DNA of 53,522 nt from an uncultured Clostridia bacterium (lineage in GTDB: Bacteria; Bacillota; Clostridia; TANB77; CAG-508). Of this stretch, positions 1-8,223 are shown in pieces. The notes under the pieces are model-generated. The model searched no databases. It was not told the DNA's origin and saw only the letters and a list, made by a program, of their open reading frames with translations. The position numbers were made by a program, and so were the translations under genes. The stretch is from contig CASSLW010000011.1 of NCBI GenBank assembly GCA_949443285.1, positions 1 through 53,522 of the forward strand. Direction: 5' to 3'. Every line of letters starts with the position of its first letter. Position 1 is the stretch's first letter.

Positions 1-107
1 TTCATTTTTATAAAACTCCCTTCTTTTGTTTTGCATTTATATTTTATATGTTTTTGTGATTTATGTTAATAAGTAGCCCGCACTTTTATTTTTATTTTTT
101 GTTATCG

Positions 108-150
108 CAAAAAAAAACGCAGCTTTTAAATTATATGTTTAAAAGTTGCG
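108..150 (-). terminator. Rho-independent terminator after the 158-703 gene
   Basis: A 13-bp inverted repeat (118-130 with 138-150, one G-U pair) is followed on the minus strand by a run of T. It lies directly after the stop codon of the minus-strand gene at 158-703. The rest of 1-157 holds no gene that I can support. Confidence 0.75.
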
Positions 151-157
151 GTTTTCT

Positions 158-703
158 TTATATCGTTGTTGGTATTTTTCTAGGCACTTTATAATTTCTC
201 AAAAGCCCTTTATATACTTCTTTTATTCCCTTTACATTTTCAAAATCTACTGGCTTAATAATCTCTGGTAAATCATTGTCTATGTTAGACTTATCAAATA
301 GATATTTTACAAACTCTGCACAATAAAGTGTATTTTCTCTTCTTATTTTTATATTAAATGCCACTGCAAATAAGCCTAATATGTTGAATTTATACTTTTC
401 TTTTTGCCTATCCATTTCCTTAATAATCTCTTCTATCTTTCCATATTGTTCTTCTGTTACTTCAAGTTCATAGATTTTAGTTGTAGTATTATAAAATCTT
501 TTGAATGTTCCTTTATGTATATACTCATGTACAAATCCTGCAAAAAATGGGTTTGTAGGTTTTAATCTTCCAAAACTATACATTTGTTGCAATTCTTTAT
601 CTAAAGCAATAGAAACATGAGAAAATGGCTTTTTCGTATATGCTCTAACTATTTTTGATAACACTGTTCCTGTATGTGTTAATACTATATATATTTCTCT
701 CAT
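158..703 (-). CDS. Permuted NlpC/P60-like (YiiX/YycO-type) putative cysteine hydrolase
   Basis: A 181-aa soluble protein. Near the N-terminus it has PFSHVSIALD (His about residue 29), and later LYCAEFVKYLFD (Cys about residue 128). The order His first, Cys second is that of circularly permuted papain-like NlpC/P60 relatives (YiiX, YycO, poxvirus G6R), which cleave amide or lipid-linked bonds. There is no signal peptide, so it probably acts in the cytoplasm or at the inner face of the membrane. AAGGAG lies 6 nt before the ATG. It is followed by its own terminator and lies downstream of metK. The substrate cannot be told from the sequence. Confidence 0.6.
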   Translation of the reverse strand: MREIYIVLTHTGTVLSKIVRAYTKKPFSHVSIALDKELQQMYSFGRLKPTNPFFAGFVHEYIHKGTFKRFYNTTTKIYELEVTEEQYGKIEEIIKEMDRQKEKYKFNILGLFAVAFNIKIRRENTLYCAEFVKYLFDKSNIDNDLPEIIKPVDFENVKGIKEVYKGLLRNYKVPRKIPTTI

Positions 704-761
704 ACTTACTCCTTATATTATTCTTCATATATTATAGCATATTACTTTTAATTTGTACCAT

Positions 762-1904
762 TTATAACTCAATTATTTTTTCCCAAGGTAGTTCATTCTT
801 TCCAAAATGTCCATAATTTGTAGTCTTCTTATATATTGGTTTGCGTAAATCTAAATAATTTATTATTCCCCTTGGAGTTAAATCAAATTTTTCATATATC
901 TTTTTTGCTATCTCTTCTTCTGGAATTGTTGCTGTTCCAAAAGTTTCTACATATATTGATACTGGTTTTGCTACACCTATTGCATATGATAGTTGTATTT
1001 CACACTTTTTAGCTAGTTTATTTGCTACAATATTTTTAGCAATGCATCTTGCCATATATGAAGCTGACCTATCAACTTTTGTTGCATCTTTTCCTGAAAA
1101 TGCACCACCACCGTGTCTTGCATATCCGCCATATGTATCAACAATTATTTTTCTTCCTGTTAGACCACTATCACCTAGTGGACCACCTATTACAAATCTT
1201 CCTGTTGGATTTATGTAATACTTTGTTTTTTCATCTAATAGGTCACTTGGTATAATATATTTTATTACCTTTTCTTTTATGTCTGTTTTTAGTTTATCTA
1301 AATCTGCATCAGCAGTATGTTGAGTAGAAACAACAACTGTATCAATTCTAACAGGTTTATTCCCTTCATATTCCACTGTCACTTGAGTTTTACCATCAGG
1401 TCTTAAATTCTCTACAATATTTTCTTTTCTAACTTCTGTTAGTCTTTTTGATAATTTATGTGCTAACATAATTGGAAGTGGCATCAACTCTTCTGTTTCA
1501 TCACAAGCATAACCAAACATTAAACCTTGGTCCCCTGCACCTTCTGAAGTAACATCCTCTCCTTCTTTTGTCTCTAATGATTTATCCACTCCTAACGCTA
1601 TATCACTAGACTGTTTTGACATATTAACAATTATTTTACAAGATCTATAATCCATATCAGTTTCGCTATTATCATATCCAACTTCCTTAATTGTCTCTCT
1701 TGCAACTTGTTCAATATCAACCTTTGCATTAGAAGTTATTTCACCTGTTATATATATTTCTCCCTTTCCAGCTACTGTCTCACATGCTACCCTTGAATTC
1801 TCATCTTCTGCTAAATGCGCATCCAATATACTATCTGAAATATAATCACATAACTTATCTGGATGCCCCTCTGTTACACTTTCTGACGTAAATAATTTTC
1901 TCAT
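762..1904 (-). CDS. metK: S-adenosylmethionine synthetase
   Basis: A 380-aa protein that makes S-adenosylmethionine from methionine and ATP. Family signatures are present: [12 protein letters not shown] at the N-terminus, [12 protein letters not shown] (about residues 112-123), and the GGGAFSGKD phosphate loop. The length is close to the usual 380-400 aa. I chose the internal ATG at 1904 because CCTCCT on the plus strand (1915-1920) gives an AGGAGG ribosome site about 10 nt upstream. The longer open frame reads back into a palindromic repeat and is not protein-like. The gene sits behind a SAM-I riboswitch, as is usual for metK, so expression should fall when SAM is plentiful. Confidence 0.95.
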   Translation of the reverse strand: MRKLFTSESVTEGHPDKLCDYISDSILDAHLAEDENSRVACETVAGKGEIYITGEITSNAKVDIEQVARETIKEVGYDNSETDMDYRSCKIIVNMSKQSSDIALGVDKSLETKEGEDVTSEGAGDQGLMFGYACDETEELMPLPIMLAHKLSKRLTEVRKENIVENLRPDGKTQVTVEYEGNKPVRIDTVVVSTQHTADADLDKLKTDIKEKVIKYIIPSDLLDEKTKYYINPTGRFVIGGPLGDSGLTGRKIIVDTYGGYARHGGGAFSGKDATKVDRSASYMARCIAKNIVANKLAKKCEIQLSYAIGVAKPVSIYVETFGTATIPEEEIAKKIYEKFDLTPRGIINYLDLRKPIYKKTTNYGHFGKNELPWEKIIEL

Positions 1905-1922
1905 TTTAATACTTCCTCCTCT

Positions 1923-2009
1923 GATGTTTTTGGGGACGGAGCAAAAATACATCGTTTTTATATTTATACTTTTTTGCTGATGTTTTTTTGCTCCGTCCCC
2001 AAAAACATC
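1923..2009 (-). repeat. Modular palindromic repeat, copy A (GATGTTTTT arms)
   Basis: Two inverted units lie back to back. Each unit is GATGTTTTT, then the core GGGGACGGAGC, then AAAAACATC (the left unit has a TA insertion in its second arm). Each unit can fold into a hairpin with the core as the loop, and the two units can also pair with each other. It lies in the leader of metK, between the riboswitch terminator and the ribosome binding site. It is one of about eleven related copies in the window. Confidence 0.85.
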
Positions 2010-2041
2010 AACAAAAAGCCTTTGCAATTTCTGCAAAGGCT
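2009..2041 (-). terminator. Riboswitch expression-platform terminator
   Basis: A 9-bp stem (GCCTTTGCA at 2018-2026, TGCAAAGGC at 2032-2040) is followed on the minus strand by TTTTTGTTG. It sits directly after the SAM-I aptamer and upstream of metK. The segment before it, including ATTCAGCC, could form the alternative antiterminator. Confidence 0.8.
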
Positions 2042-2160
2042 GAATTTTCTTTTTGTTTTATCAGCCAAAGCATACTTTGCTTTGTCGGTATTAGCACCTT
2101 ATTTTTCAATAGGTTGCTGTGGAGTCTTTGAGCCGATTCTCTCGTCCACTCTTGATAACA
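2042..2160 (-). promoter_or_regulatory. SAM-I (S-box) riboswitch upstream of metK
   Basis: Read on the minus strand, the segment has the order of S-box elements: TTATCAAGAG, a GTGGA block, CTCCACAGCAACCT, then AGGTGCTAA, closed by GATAA. A terminator stem and T run follow. Both the position before metK and the SAM-binding consensus fit the family, in which SAM binding favours termination. The first helix is somewhat degenerate (GGACGAGAGA rather than the usual GGAGGGA). Confidence 0.85.
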
Positions 2161-2168
2161 ATACAATT

Positions 2169-2197
2169 ATTATACTATTTAATTTTTATAATGTCAA
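2169..2197 (-). promoter_or_regulatory. Sigma-A promoter for the metK riboswitch
   Basis: The minus strand carries TTGACA (2197-2192), a 17-nt spacer and TATAAT (2174-2169). Transcription should start near 2162, at the first base of the aptamer. The -35 box lies inside the last codons of nrdG. Confidence 0.8.
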
Positions 2198-2674
2198 TAT
2201 TTTGTCACTTTTTATACTGTTTTGTACATCTATTACTCTTTGGTTTTCTGAACCTTTCCATTTTAGAGTAGGGTTGCTTAATTCGTCTACATATTGACCG
2301 TCTACTAAAACATCTACATAATTTAATGCTTCTTTGTCTTTTAGTTCTTTATCAAATTGAAATCCTGACCAAACCCAGATATTTTTGTTTGGAAATTTTT
2401 CTTTAAATCTTTTTGCAAGTTTTGTTGTTCCTTCTATATTTTTTGGATGCATTGGTTCTCCGCCTAATATTGATAACCCTTCTATTACTTCATTGTCGCA
2501 TAGTTCAAGTACTCTATCTATTGTTTCTTCATTAAATTCTTTTCCGCCATTAAAGTCGTGAGTATCTTTGTTGAAACAGTTTTTACAATTAAATGTGCAT
2601 CCTTGCATAAATATTGATACTCTTACTCCTGGTCCATTTGCTATGTCCATTTTTCTAATTTTGTTATATCTCAT
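2186..2674 (-). CDS. nrdG: Anaerobic ribonucleoside-triphosphate reductase activating protein
   Basis: A 162-aa radical-SAM activase that installs the glycyl radical on NrdD. It has the CxxxCxxC cluster motif CTFNCKNC at about residues 26-33 and the glycine-rich SILGGEP SAM-binding segment. The length is normal for NrdG (about 155-170 aa). Its start overlaps the stop of nrdD by 4 nt (ATGA), so the two are translationally coupled. It is the only nrdG in the window and may also serve the second NrdD at 16481-18607. Confidence 0.93.
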   Translation of the reverse strand: MRYNKIRKMDIANGPGVRVSIFMQGCTFNCKNCFNKDTHDFNGGKEFNEETIDRVLELCDNEVIEGLSILGGEPMHPKNIEGTTKLAKRFKEKFPNKNIWVWSGFQFDKELKDKEALNYVDVLVDGQYVDELSNPTLKWKGSENQRVIDVQNSIKSDKILTL

Positions 2675-4833
2675 TCTTCATCATCCTTATTATCTAAATG
2701 AATAACTCTCTCCTTGATTTCTTGAGTTCTACCTTTGTTCCAGAAATTGCTTCCAATATAACCACAAGTTCTTCTAGCCACATTCAATGTATTATGATTT
2801 CTATTTCCGCAATTTGGACAATACCATTCTAAATCATCATCAATTAAAATTTCTCCAGTATATCCGCATTCTTGGCAATAGTCTGATTTTGTATTTAATT
2901 CTGCATACATAATATTATCATATATGAATTTTATTACTTGTAATACAGCTGGTAAATTGTTTTGTAAGTTTGATGTTTCTACATAAGATATTGCTCCACC
3001 TGGGCTTAATTCTTGGAATTCACTTTCTAATTTTAATTTAGAAAATGCATCAATTTCTTCAAATACAGGTACGTGGTAAGAGTTTGTTATATAGTCTCTA
3101 TCTGTTATTCCTGCTATTTCTCCAAATCTATCTTTTAAGCATTTTGCAAATTTATATGTTGTTGATTCTATTGGTGTTCCATAAACGCTGTAATCCATGT
3201 TTTCTTTTTCTTTCCACTCTTTACATTTAGCGTTCATTCTCTTCATTACTTCAATTCCTAAGTCTTTTCCTTTGCCATTATCTGTATGGCTATGTCCTGT
3301 CATATATTTTACACATTCATATAATCCTGCATATCCAAGTGATATTGTTGAATATCCGCCATGTAATAAGTCGTGTATACTAGCTCCTTTTGGTAATCTT
3401 GCTAATGCTCCATATTGCCATAATATTGGTGCTACATCACTTGTTGCTTTTGCTAATCTTTCATGTCTTAGCTGAAGTGCTTGGTGACATAGTTCTAGTC
3501 TTTCGTCATATATTTTCCAGAATTTTTCTATATCTCCACCTGATGATAATGCTACGTCTACTAAGTTTATTGTTACAACACCTTGGTTAAATCTTCCATA
3601 GTATTTTGGTTGATTTGTTTCTGGGTCTACATATGGTGTTAAGAATGAACGACATCCCATACATGGATAGCAGTTTCCATTTCCGTTTTTGTCTTTTTTA
3701 AGTTCTAACATTTTCTTTTCAGATATGTAGTCTGGTACCATTCTTTTTGCTGTACATTTAGCTGCAAGTTCTGTTAAATACCAGTATTTGCTGTTTTCAT
3801 GTATATTGTCTTCTTCTAATACATATAGTAGTTTTGGGAATGCTGGTGTAATGTATACTCCTTTTTCGTTTTTCATTCCTTCTATTCTTTGCTCTAAAAA
3901 TTCTTTTATTATTAGTGCTAATTCTTCTTTGTATTCTTTAGTTTCTCCCAAATAAAAACATACACTTAGGAATGGAGATTGTCCATTTGTTGTTGTCATT
4001 GAGTTTATTTGATATTGGAATGTTTGAACTCCGTCTTTTATTTCTTTAAGTAAGTCTTCTTTTGCAAATTTTTCGCATTGTTCTTTACTTAATTTTCTAT
4101 TTTCATATTTTTTCAAATATGCATTGTAACTGTCTTTTACGAATGGGGCTAAATGTGTCATTGTTACTGTTGCACCACCATATTGACTAGATGTTACTGC
4201 TGTTATTATTTGGGTTGCAATTGTCATCGCTGTTAGGAATTTGTGTGGTTTTTCTATCATTACACCATTTATGTTTGTTCCATTTTGTAACATATCTTCT
4301 AGATTTATTAAATCACAATTGTGTAGTGCATTTTGTGCGAAATAGTCAGCGTCGTGGAAGTGGATTATTCCTTCGTCATGTGCTTTTACAATGTTTTCTG
4401 GTAATAAAAATCTTCTTGTTATGTCTGTACTTGTTATTCCTGCTAAGTAGTCTCTTTGTGTTGTTACTACTTTTGCATTTTTGTTAGAATTTTCATTGTT
4501 CCAGTATTCACTTTCGCCTTCTATTAGCTCTTTTATTGATTGGTCTGTTGTGTTTGCTTTTCTAACTAATGCTCTTGTATATCTGTATGTTATGTATTTT
4601 TTTGATAGTTGGTATTTTCCCATTTCCATTAATTTTTCTTCTATTATGTCTTGTATGTCTTCAACTAATATTCTTGGCTTTTGCAATTCTTCAATATAGT
4701 TTGTTATTTCTTTTATATCTTCTAATGTAGCTCTTTCTTTTCTTGGCACTTCATTGTTTGCTTTTTGTATTGCTACTTTGATTTTTTCTTTGTTATAATC
4801 AACTATTGTTCCATCTCTTTTTATGATTTTCAT
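2671..4833 (-). CDS. nrdD: Class III anaerobic ribonucleotide reductase, copy 1
   Basis: A 720-aa oxygen-sensitive enzyme that reduces ribonucleoside triphosphates to deoxynucleotides. It has an N-terminal ATP-cone (residues about 1-90, starting KIIKRDGTIVDYN), the central barrel with CMGCRSFL, a C-terminal zinc ribbon (CQECGY...CPNCGN), and the glycyl-radical loop RRTCGYIG about 30 residues from the end. It is coupled to nrdG. The promoter carries a GTTGC-N4-GCAAC dyad centred near -41, shared with nrdD copy 2. It is roughly as long as copy 2 but is a clear paralogue, not a recent duplicate. Confidence 0.95.
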   Translation of the reverse strand: MKIIKRDGTIVDYNKEKIKVAIQKANNEVPRKERATLEDIKEITNYIEELQKPRILVEDIQDIIEEKLMEMGKYQLSKKYITYRYTRALVRKANTTDQSIKELIEGESEYWNNENSNKNAKVVTTQRDYLAGITSTDITRRFLLPENIVKAHDEGIIHFHDADYFAQNALHNCDLINLEDMLQNGTNINGVMIEKPHKFLTAMTIATQIITAVTSSQYGGATVTMTHLAPFVKDSYNAYLKKYENRKLSKEQCEKFAKEDLLKEIKDGVQTFQYQINSMTTTNGQSPFLSVCFYLGETKEYKEELALIIKEFLEQRIEGMKNEKGVYITPAFPKLLYVLEEDNIHENSKYWYLTELAAKCTAKRMVPDYISEKKMLELKKDKNGNGNCYPCMGCRSFLTPYVDPETNQPKYYGRFNQGVVTINLVDVALSSGGDIEKFWKIYDERLELCHQALQLRHERLAKATSDVAPILWQYGALARLPKGASIHDLLHGGYSTISLGYAGLYECVKYMTGHSHTDNGKGKDLGIEVMKRMNAKCKEWKEKENMDYSVYGTPIESTTYKFAKCLKDRFGEIAGITDRDYITNSYHVPVFEEIDAFSKLKLESEFQELSPGGAISYVETSNLQNNLPAVLQVIKFIYDNIMYAELNTKSDYCQECGYTGEILIDDDLEWYCPNCGNRNHNTLNVARRTCGYIGSNFWNKGRTQEIKERVIHLDNKDDEE

Positions 4834-4864
4834 TTATTTATTCCCCTTTCGTTTTTCTGCTATC

Positions 4865-4905
4865 ATTATATCTCTATTTTTTTTATTAACTGTTGCAATT
4901 GCAAC
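4865..4905 (-). promoter_or_regulatory. nrdD copy 1 promoter with Crp/Fnr-type operator
   Basis: GTTGCAATTGCAAC, a perfect dyad, spans 4892-4905. A TATAAT -10 box lies at 4870-4865, so transcription should start near 4858. The dyad centre is then about 40.5 bp upstream, the classic class II activator position. The -35 position reads ACAGTT, a poor match to TTGACA, which fits activator dependence. The same layout recurs at nrdD copy 2. Confidence 0.7.
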
Positions 4906-4913
4906 TTTTTAAG

Positions 4914-4954
4914 CAAAAAAATTTAGAGACGTGTTTTTGTTTGCACGTCTCTAA
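4914..4954 (-). terminator. Rho-independent terminator after mnmA
   Basis: A perfect 11-bp stem (4923-4933 with 4944-4954, containing AGAGACGTG) is followed on the minus strand by A then a T run. It ends the suf-mnmA transcription block. Confidence 0.88.
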
Positions 4955-4979
4955 GGAAACAAGTTTTATTACAATTATA

Positions 4980-6032
4980 TTACAAAATTTTACCCCCACC
5001 TAAAACTAAATCACCATCATAGAAAACAGCAGACTGCCCAGGAGTTATAGCCCTTTGTGGTTCTTCAAAGATTACAATGATTTGAGCTCCTTCTTGCCTG
5101 ATTTTTGCTTTAGCACTTTTGGCAGAATATCTAGTTTTTACTTCAACATCAATCCAATCATTAATCTCATCTACTAACAATAAATTTACATCATTAACCC
5201 TTATCTCTTTTTTATATAATTCGTTTTCTTCTCCAACAATAACTTCATTTTTAGAACTATTAAATCCTAGCACAAATAAAGGTACTTTATATGAAATTCC
5301 TAATCCCTTTCTTTGACCTATTGTATAGTAATATAAGCCTTTGTGTTTTCCTAAAACTTCACCTTTTGAATTTACTATGTTACCTTCTTTTGGTTTTAAA
5401 TTTGAATTATTCTCTAGAAACTTTTTGTAATTTCCATCTGGTATAAAGCAAATGTCTTCACTATCCGGCTTATTTGCAACTTTCAAATTATTCTTTCTTG
5501 CTATTTCTCTAATTTGTTCTTTTTCTTCAAAATCCGCTAATGGAAATAGTATGTGTTCTATTAAATCTTTTGGTATGCTCCACAATACATAGCTTTGGTC
5601 TTTTTTTCCAGCATCTGATTTTGCTAATGCCCATCTTCCATATTTTTCGCTATATATTGTTCTAGCGTAATGCCCTGTTGCTATATAGTTACATCCTAAT
5701 TCTTTTGCTTTTTCCCACATTGCACCAAATTTCATATACTTGTTGCATTCTATACAAGGGTTTGGTGTTTTGCAATTTGAATAGCAATCTATAAAGTCGT
5801 CTATAACATGTTTTTTAAATTCTTCTTTATAGTTGTATGTAAAGTGTGGTACTCTTATTTGATTACATACATTTTTTGCGTCTATGTATGTTTCTATGTT
5901 ACAGCAACTGCTTCCTGTAAATAATTCTAGTGTTGTTCCTATTACTTCATATCCTTTTTCTTTTAATAGTAGAGCTGATACACTACTATCTACTCCACCA
6001 CTCATTCCTAATAATACTTTTTTGTTTTCCAT
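4980..6032 (-). CDS. mnmA: tRNA-specific 2-thiouridylase
   Basis: A 350-aa enzyme that adds sulfur to uridine 34 of Lys, Glu and Gln tRNAs. It has the PP-loop GMSGGVDSSV at residues 9-18, the first catalytic cysteine in NPCIECN, and the second in DICFIPDGNY. The C-terminal beta-barrel ends in TPGQSAVFYDGDLVLGGG. The length is typical (about 355-370 aa). It lies just downstream of sufU and the suf genes, which fits sulfur delivery from the cysteine desulfurase SufS. Confidence 0.95.
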   Translation of the reverse strand: MENKKVLLGMSGGVDSSVSALLLKEKGYEVIGTTLELFTGSSCCNIETYIDAKNVCNQIRVPHFTYNYKEEFKKHVIDDFIDCYSNCKTPNPCIECNKYMKFGAMWEKAKELGCNYIATGHYARTIYSEKYGRWALAKSDAGKKDQSYVLWSIPKDLIEHILFPLADFEEKEQIREIARKNNLKVANKPDSEDICFIPDGNYKKFLENNSNLKPKEGNIVNSKGEVLGKHKGLYYYTIGQRKGLGISYKVPLFVLGFNSSKNEVIVGEENELYKKEIRVNDVNLLLVDEINDWIDVEVKTRYSAKSAKAKIRQEGAQIIVIFEEPQRAITPGQSAVFYDGDLVLGGGKIL

Positions 6033-6044
6033 ATTTTTTCCTTT

Positions 6045-6476
6045 TTATTTTTTATTCAATATATCTTCAATTGTATGCCACGCAAGCAAAGCACACTTTA
6101 CTCTTGCAGGCATATTTGAAATATTCCTAAAAGCGATTGCATCTTCTAATTTCTGTAATTCTTCTTCACTTGTTGTTTCTCTTTTTATCATCTCAATAAA
6201 TGTCTTTATTATTTCTTTTGCTTCTTCTACTGTTTTTCCTCTTAATGTGTCTATCATAATTGAAGTTGAAGCTTGCGAAATTGCACATCCATGACCTGTA
6301 AATGCCATATCTTCTATTGTATTTCCGTTCAATTTTACTTCTATTTCTATTTCATCTCCGCAATTTGGGTTGTGTCCCAATTCACAATAGTCACAGCTAT
6401 CTAGCTTTTTCTTGTTGTATGAATTCATACTATGTTCCATTATTAATTCATTGTACATTTGGCTTAACTCGTCCAT
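6045..6476 (-). CDS. sufU: SufU-type Fe-S assembly / sulfur-transfer protein
   Basis: A 143-aa NifU-like protein of the Gram-positive SufU class. It carries the three conserved cysteines with their contexts: NPNCGDEI, GHGCAISQAS and RVKCALLAW. In the family these bind zinc and accept sulfur from SufS. I chose the ATG at 6476 (MDELSQMY) because AAAGGAAGG lies about 5 nt before it; the open frame extends upstream without support. It sits between the suf genes and mnmA, separated from sufS by a small membrane-protein gene. Confidence 0.9.
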   Translation of the reverse strand: MDELSQMYNELIMEHSMNSYNKKKLDSCDYCELGHNPNCGDEIEIEVKLNGNTIEDMAFTGHGCAISQASTSIMIDTLRGKTVEEAKEIIKTFIEMIKRETTSEEELQKLEDAIAFRNISNMPARVKCALLAWHTIEDILNKK

Positions 6477-6541
6477 TTTTCCTTCCTTTCGCTTTTTAGT
6501 TGACAATTTATTTTATCTATGTTAATATAATAATATAAAGG

Positions 6542-6560
6542 ATAAGAGTAGAACTCTTAC
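6542..6560 (-). terminator. Weak hairpin after the small membrane protein gene
   Basis: GTAAGAGT / ACTCTTAT form an 8-bp stem with a 3-nt loop, followed on the minus strand by CCTTTATATTATT. The T run is poor, so it may only attenuate transcription into sufU. Confidence 0.4.
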
Positions 6561-6572
6561 CCAATTGATTGG

Positions 6573-6722
6573 TTATTGAGATTTGTCTATTGGACAGATC
6601 TCTATTTTTCTTTTTTTGGAATAATACTTTAACTGATATCTATGCTTAGAACACATATGTATTAAAAATCCTATTCCAATAAAGAAAACTACTAATATTA
6701 ATAGAACACCTATTAATCTCAT
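6573..6722 (-). CDS. Small single-span membrane protein, function unknown
   Basis: A 49-aa protein: about 21 hydrophobic residues (IGVLLILVVFFIGIGFLI) just after the start, then a basic cytoplasmic-type tail (KHRYQLKYYSKKRK). I do not recognise the family. The start at 6722 is supported by AAGGAGG nine nt upstream. A longer in-frame extension to 6803 runs through a hairpin in the leader and is unlikely to be translated. It has its own TATAAT box (6863-6868) and a leader of about 130 nt. It lies between sufS and sufU, so a link to cluster assembly is possible but unproven. Confidence 0.6.
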   Translation of the reverse strand: MRLIGVLLILVVFFIGIGFLIHMCSKHRYQLKYYSKKRKIEICPIDKSQ

Positions 6723-6766
6723 AGCTATCGGCCTCCTTCTTACGTAATTTACATTTAAGCTATGAA

Positions 6767-6868
6767 AAGCATAAATGCATAGATTAGCAAGCATATATGA
6801 CATAAACTTACCAGTCTATGCACTTATGCTTGAAGAAAGCCAATTTCTTACCAACCAATCGAATTATA
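6767..6868 (-). promoter_or_regulatory. Promoter and structured leader of the small membrane protein gene
   Basis: On the minus strand a TATAAT box (6868-6863) precedes a leader with a 17-bp inverted repeat (6767-6783 with 6815-6831, one mismatch). The stem sits roughly 50 nt before the ribosome binding site. The first bases of the transcript (GATTGGTT) could also pair with AACCAATC just after the stop codon. Confidence 0.5.
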
Positions 6869-6914
6869 CCACAAGATAAACACCCCATCAATAACTTTTC
6901 GAACTTTTTTTCGC

Positions 6915-8129
6915 TTATTTTGTGATATACTTTTCAAACATCTTGTACGCTTTTTCAAGTCCAGCAACCAGCTTATCCACATCTTCCTTAGTATTATAGA
7001 AATAGAAACTAGCCCTACAAGTAGAATCAATTCCCATAGATCTAAGAAGAGGTTGAGCACAATGGTTACCAGAACGCACACATACATTTTCAGAATCCAA
7101 TATACTTGCAACATCATGTGGATGAACACCTTTTATATTAAAAGATATTACACCTGAATGATTTTCTTTATTTGGTGTTAAATACAAGTCTATATATCCT
7201 AATTTTGATAGTTTTTCTCTTGCATATTCTAAAACTTCATTCTCCATTTTATGAATGTTTTCATATCCAATTTCTTCAATATAATTTATTGCAGCACCTA
7301 AACCGATTACACCTTCAACATTTTGAGTTCCAGCTTCAAATTTATTTGGAAGTGGTGCATATGTTGTTTCTTGCTCAAACACATATTCAATCATATCTCC
7401 ACCCATTAAAAACGGAGACATTTTGTTTAATATTTCCTTTTTCCCATATAATACACCAATTCCAAGTGGCGCTAACATTTTGTGTCCTGAAAACACTAAA
7501 AAATCACAATTTAATTCTTGCACATCTATTTTCATATGCGGAATACTTTGGGCTGCATCAACAATAACAATTGCACCTTTTTTATGAGCATAATCTATGA
7601 TTTTTTTTACATTATTTATTGTTCCTAAAACATTTGAAACATGTGTTATTCCAACTATTTTTGTTTTGTCTGTTATTTTACTTTCAGTTTCTTCATCTGA
7701 AATTTCAAAATCTTCATTTATGTACATATAGTTTAACTTGCTACCTGTTGCTTTTGCAACTTTTTGCCAAGGTACAATGTTAGAATGATGTTCCATTATT
7801 GAAACTACTATTTCATCATTTTGTTTCAGTTCACTTAGCCCATATGAATATGCAATTAGGTTTAGACTTTCTGTTGCATTTTTCGTAAATATTACTTCTT
7901 CTCTATGTTTTGCATTTATAAAATTTGCAATTTTTGTCCTTGTGTTTTCATAGTTTTCCGTTGCTTCAATACTTAGTGAATATGCTCCTCTGTGTGGATT
8001 TGCATTACTTTTTTCATAAAATTCTTCTATTTCTTTTATTACTTGTTTTGGCTTTTGTGTTGTTGCTCCACTGTCTAAGTATGCTATATTGCTATTTTGT
8101 AATATTGGAAAATCTTTTTTTATATCCAT
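6915..8129 (-). CDS. sufS: Cysteine desulfurase, SufS type
   Basis: A 404-aa PLP enzyme that takes sulfur from cysteine. Landmarks are AYLDSGATTQKP near the N-terminus, IMEHHSN, the PLP-binding lysine in FSGHKMLAP, and the active-site cysteine in VRSGNHCAQP. This short RxGxHC loop is typical of group II (SufS) desulfurases. The start at 8129 is set by AAAGGAG about 6 nt upstream; the longer open frame is repeat sequence. The partner acceptor is SufU at 6045-6476. A palindromic repeat separates it from sufD. Confidence 0.95.
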   Translation of the reverse strand: MDIKKDFPILQNSNIAYLDSGATTQKPKQVIKEIEEFYEKSNANPHRGAYSLSIEATENYENTRTKIANFINAKHREEVIFTKNATESLNLIAYSYGLSELKQNDEIVVSIMEHHSNIVPWQKVAKATGSKLNYMYINEDFEISDEETESKITDKTKIVGITHVSNVLGTINNVKKIIDYAHKKGAIVIVDAAQSIPHMKIDVQELNCDFLVFSGHKMLAPLGIGVLYGKKEILNKMSPFLMGGDMIEYVFEQETTYAPLPNKFEAGTQNVEGVIGLGAAINYIEEIGYENIHKMENEVLEYAREKLSKLGYIDLYLTPNKENHSGVISFNIKGVHPHDVASILDSENVCVRSGNHCAQPLLRSMGIDSTCRASFYFYNTKEDVDKLVAGLEKAYKMFEKYITK

Positions 8130-8144
8130 CTTTTTTCTCCTTTT

Positions 8145-8223
8145 GATGCATTTTGGGACAGACCTAAAATACATCATTGTATTTTTCTCTTTGATTCATT
8201 TTACCTCTGTCCCCAAAATGCAT
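8145..8223 (-). repeat. Modular palindromic repeat, copy B (GATGCATTTT arms)
   Basis: Two inverted units: GATGCATTTT, core GGGACAGACCT, AAAATACATC; and on the other strand a similar unit with core GGGGACAGAGGT. It fills the gap between the sufD stop codon, which it touches, and the sufS ribosome binding site. Confidence 0.85.

Noticed and set aside
1..5. ATG on the minus strand at position 5, with GAAGGGAG upstream
   Set aside because: It may be the start of the next gene, but only two codons are in the window, so I do not call it.
2042..2160. A T-box leader before metK
   Set aside because: The order of conserved blocks fits a SAM-I aptamer and there is no T-box consensus.
6848..7129. Open frame overlapping sufS on the same strand, and many long plus-strand frames opposite nrdD, uvrA, spoT and recJ
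   Set aside because: They are shadows of real genes: rich in Leu/Phe runs from reversed A-rich codons, with no ribosome site and no family match.
7747..7760. GTTGC-N4-GCAAC in sufS, and another at 45997-46010 in fmt, as operators
   Set aside because: Both lie inside coding sequence (Val-Ala-Lys-Ala-Thr, Val-Ala-Ile-Ala-Thr) far from promoters. They show that the dyad can arise by chance; only the three promoter copies are counted.
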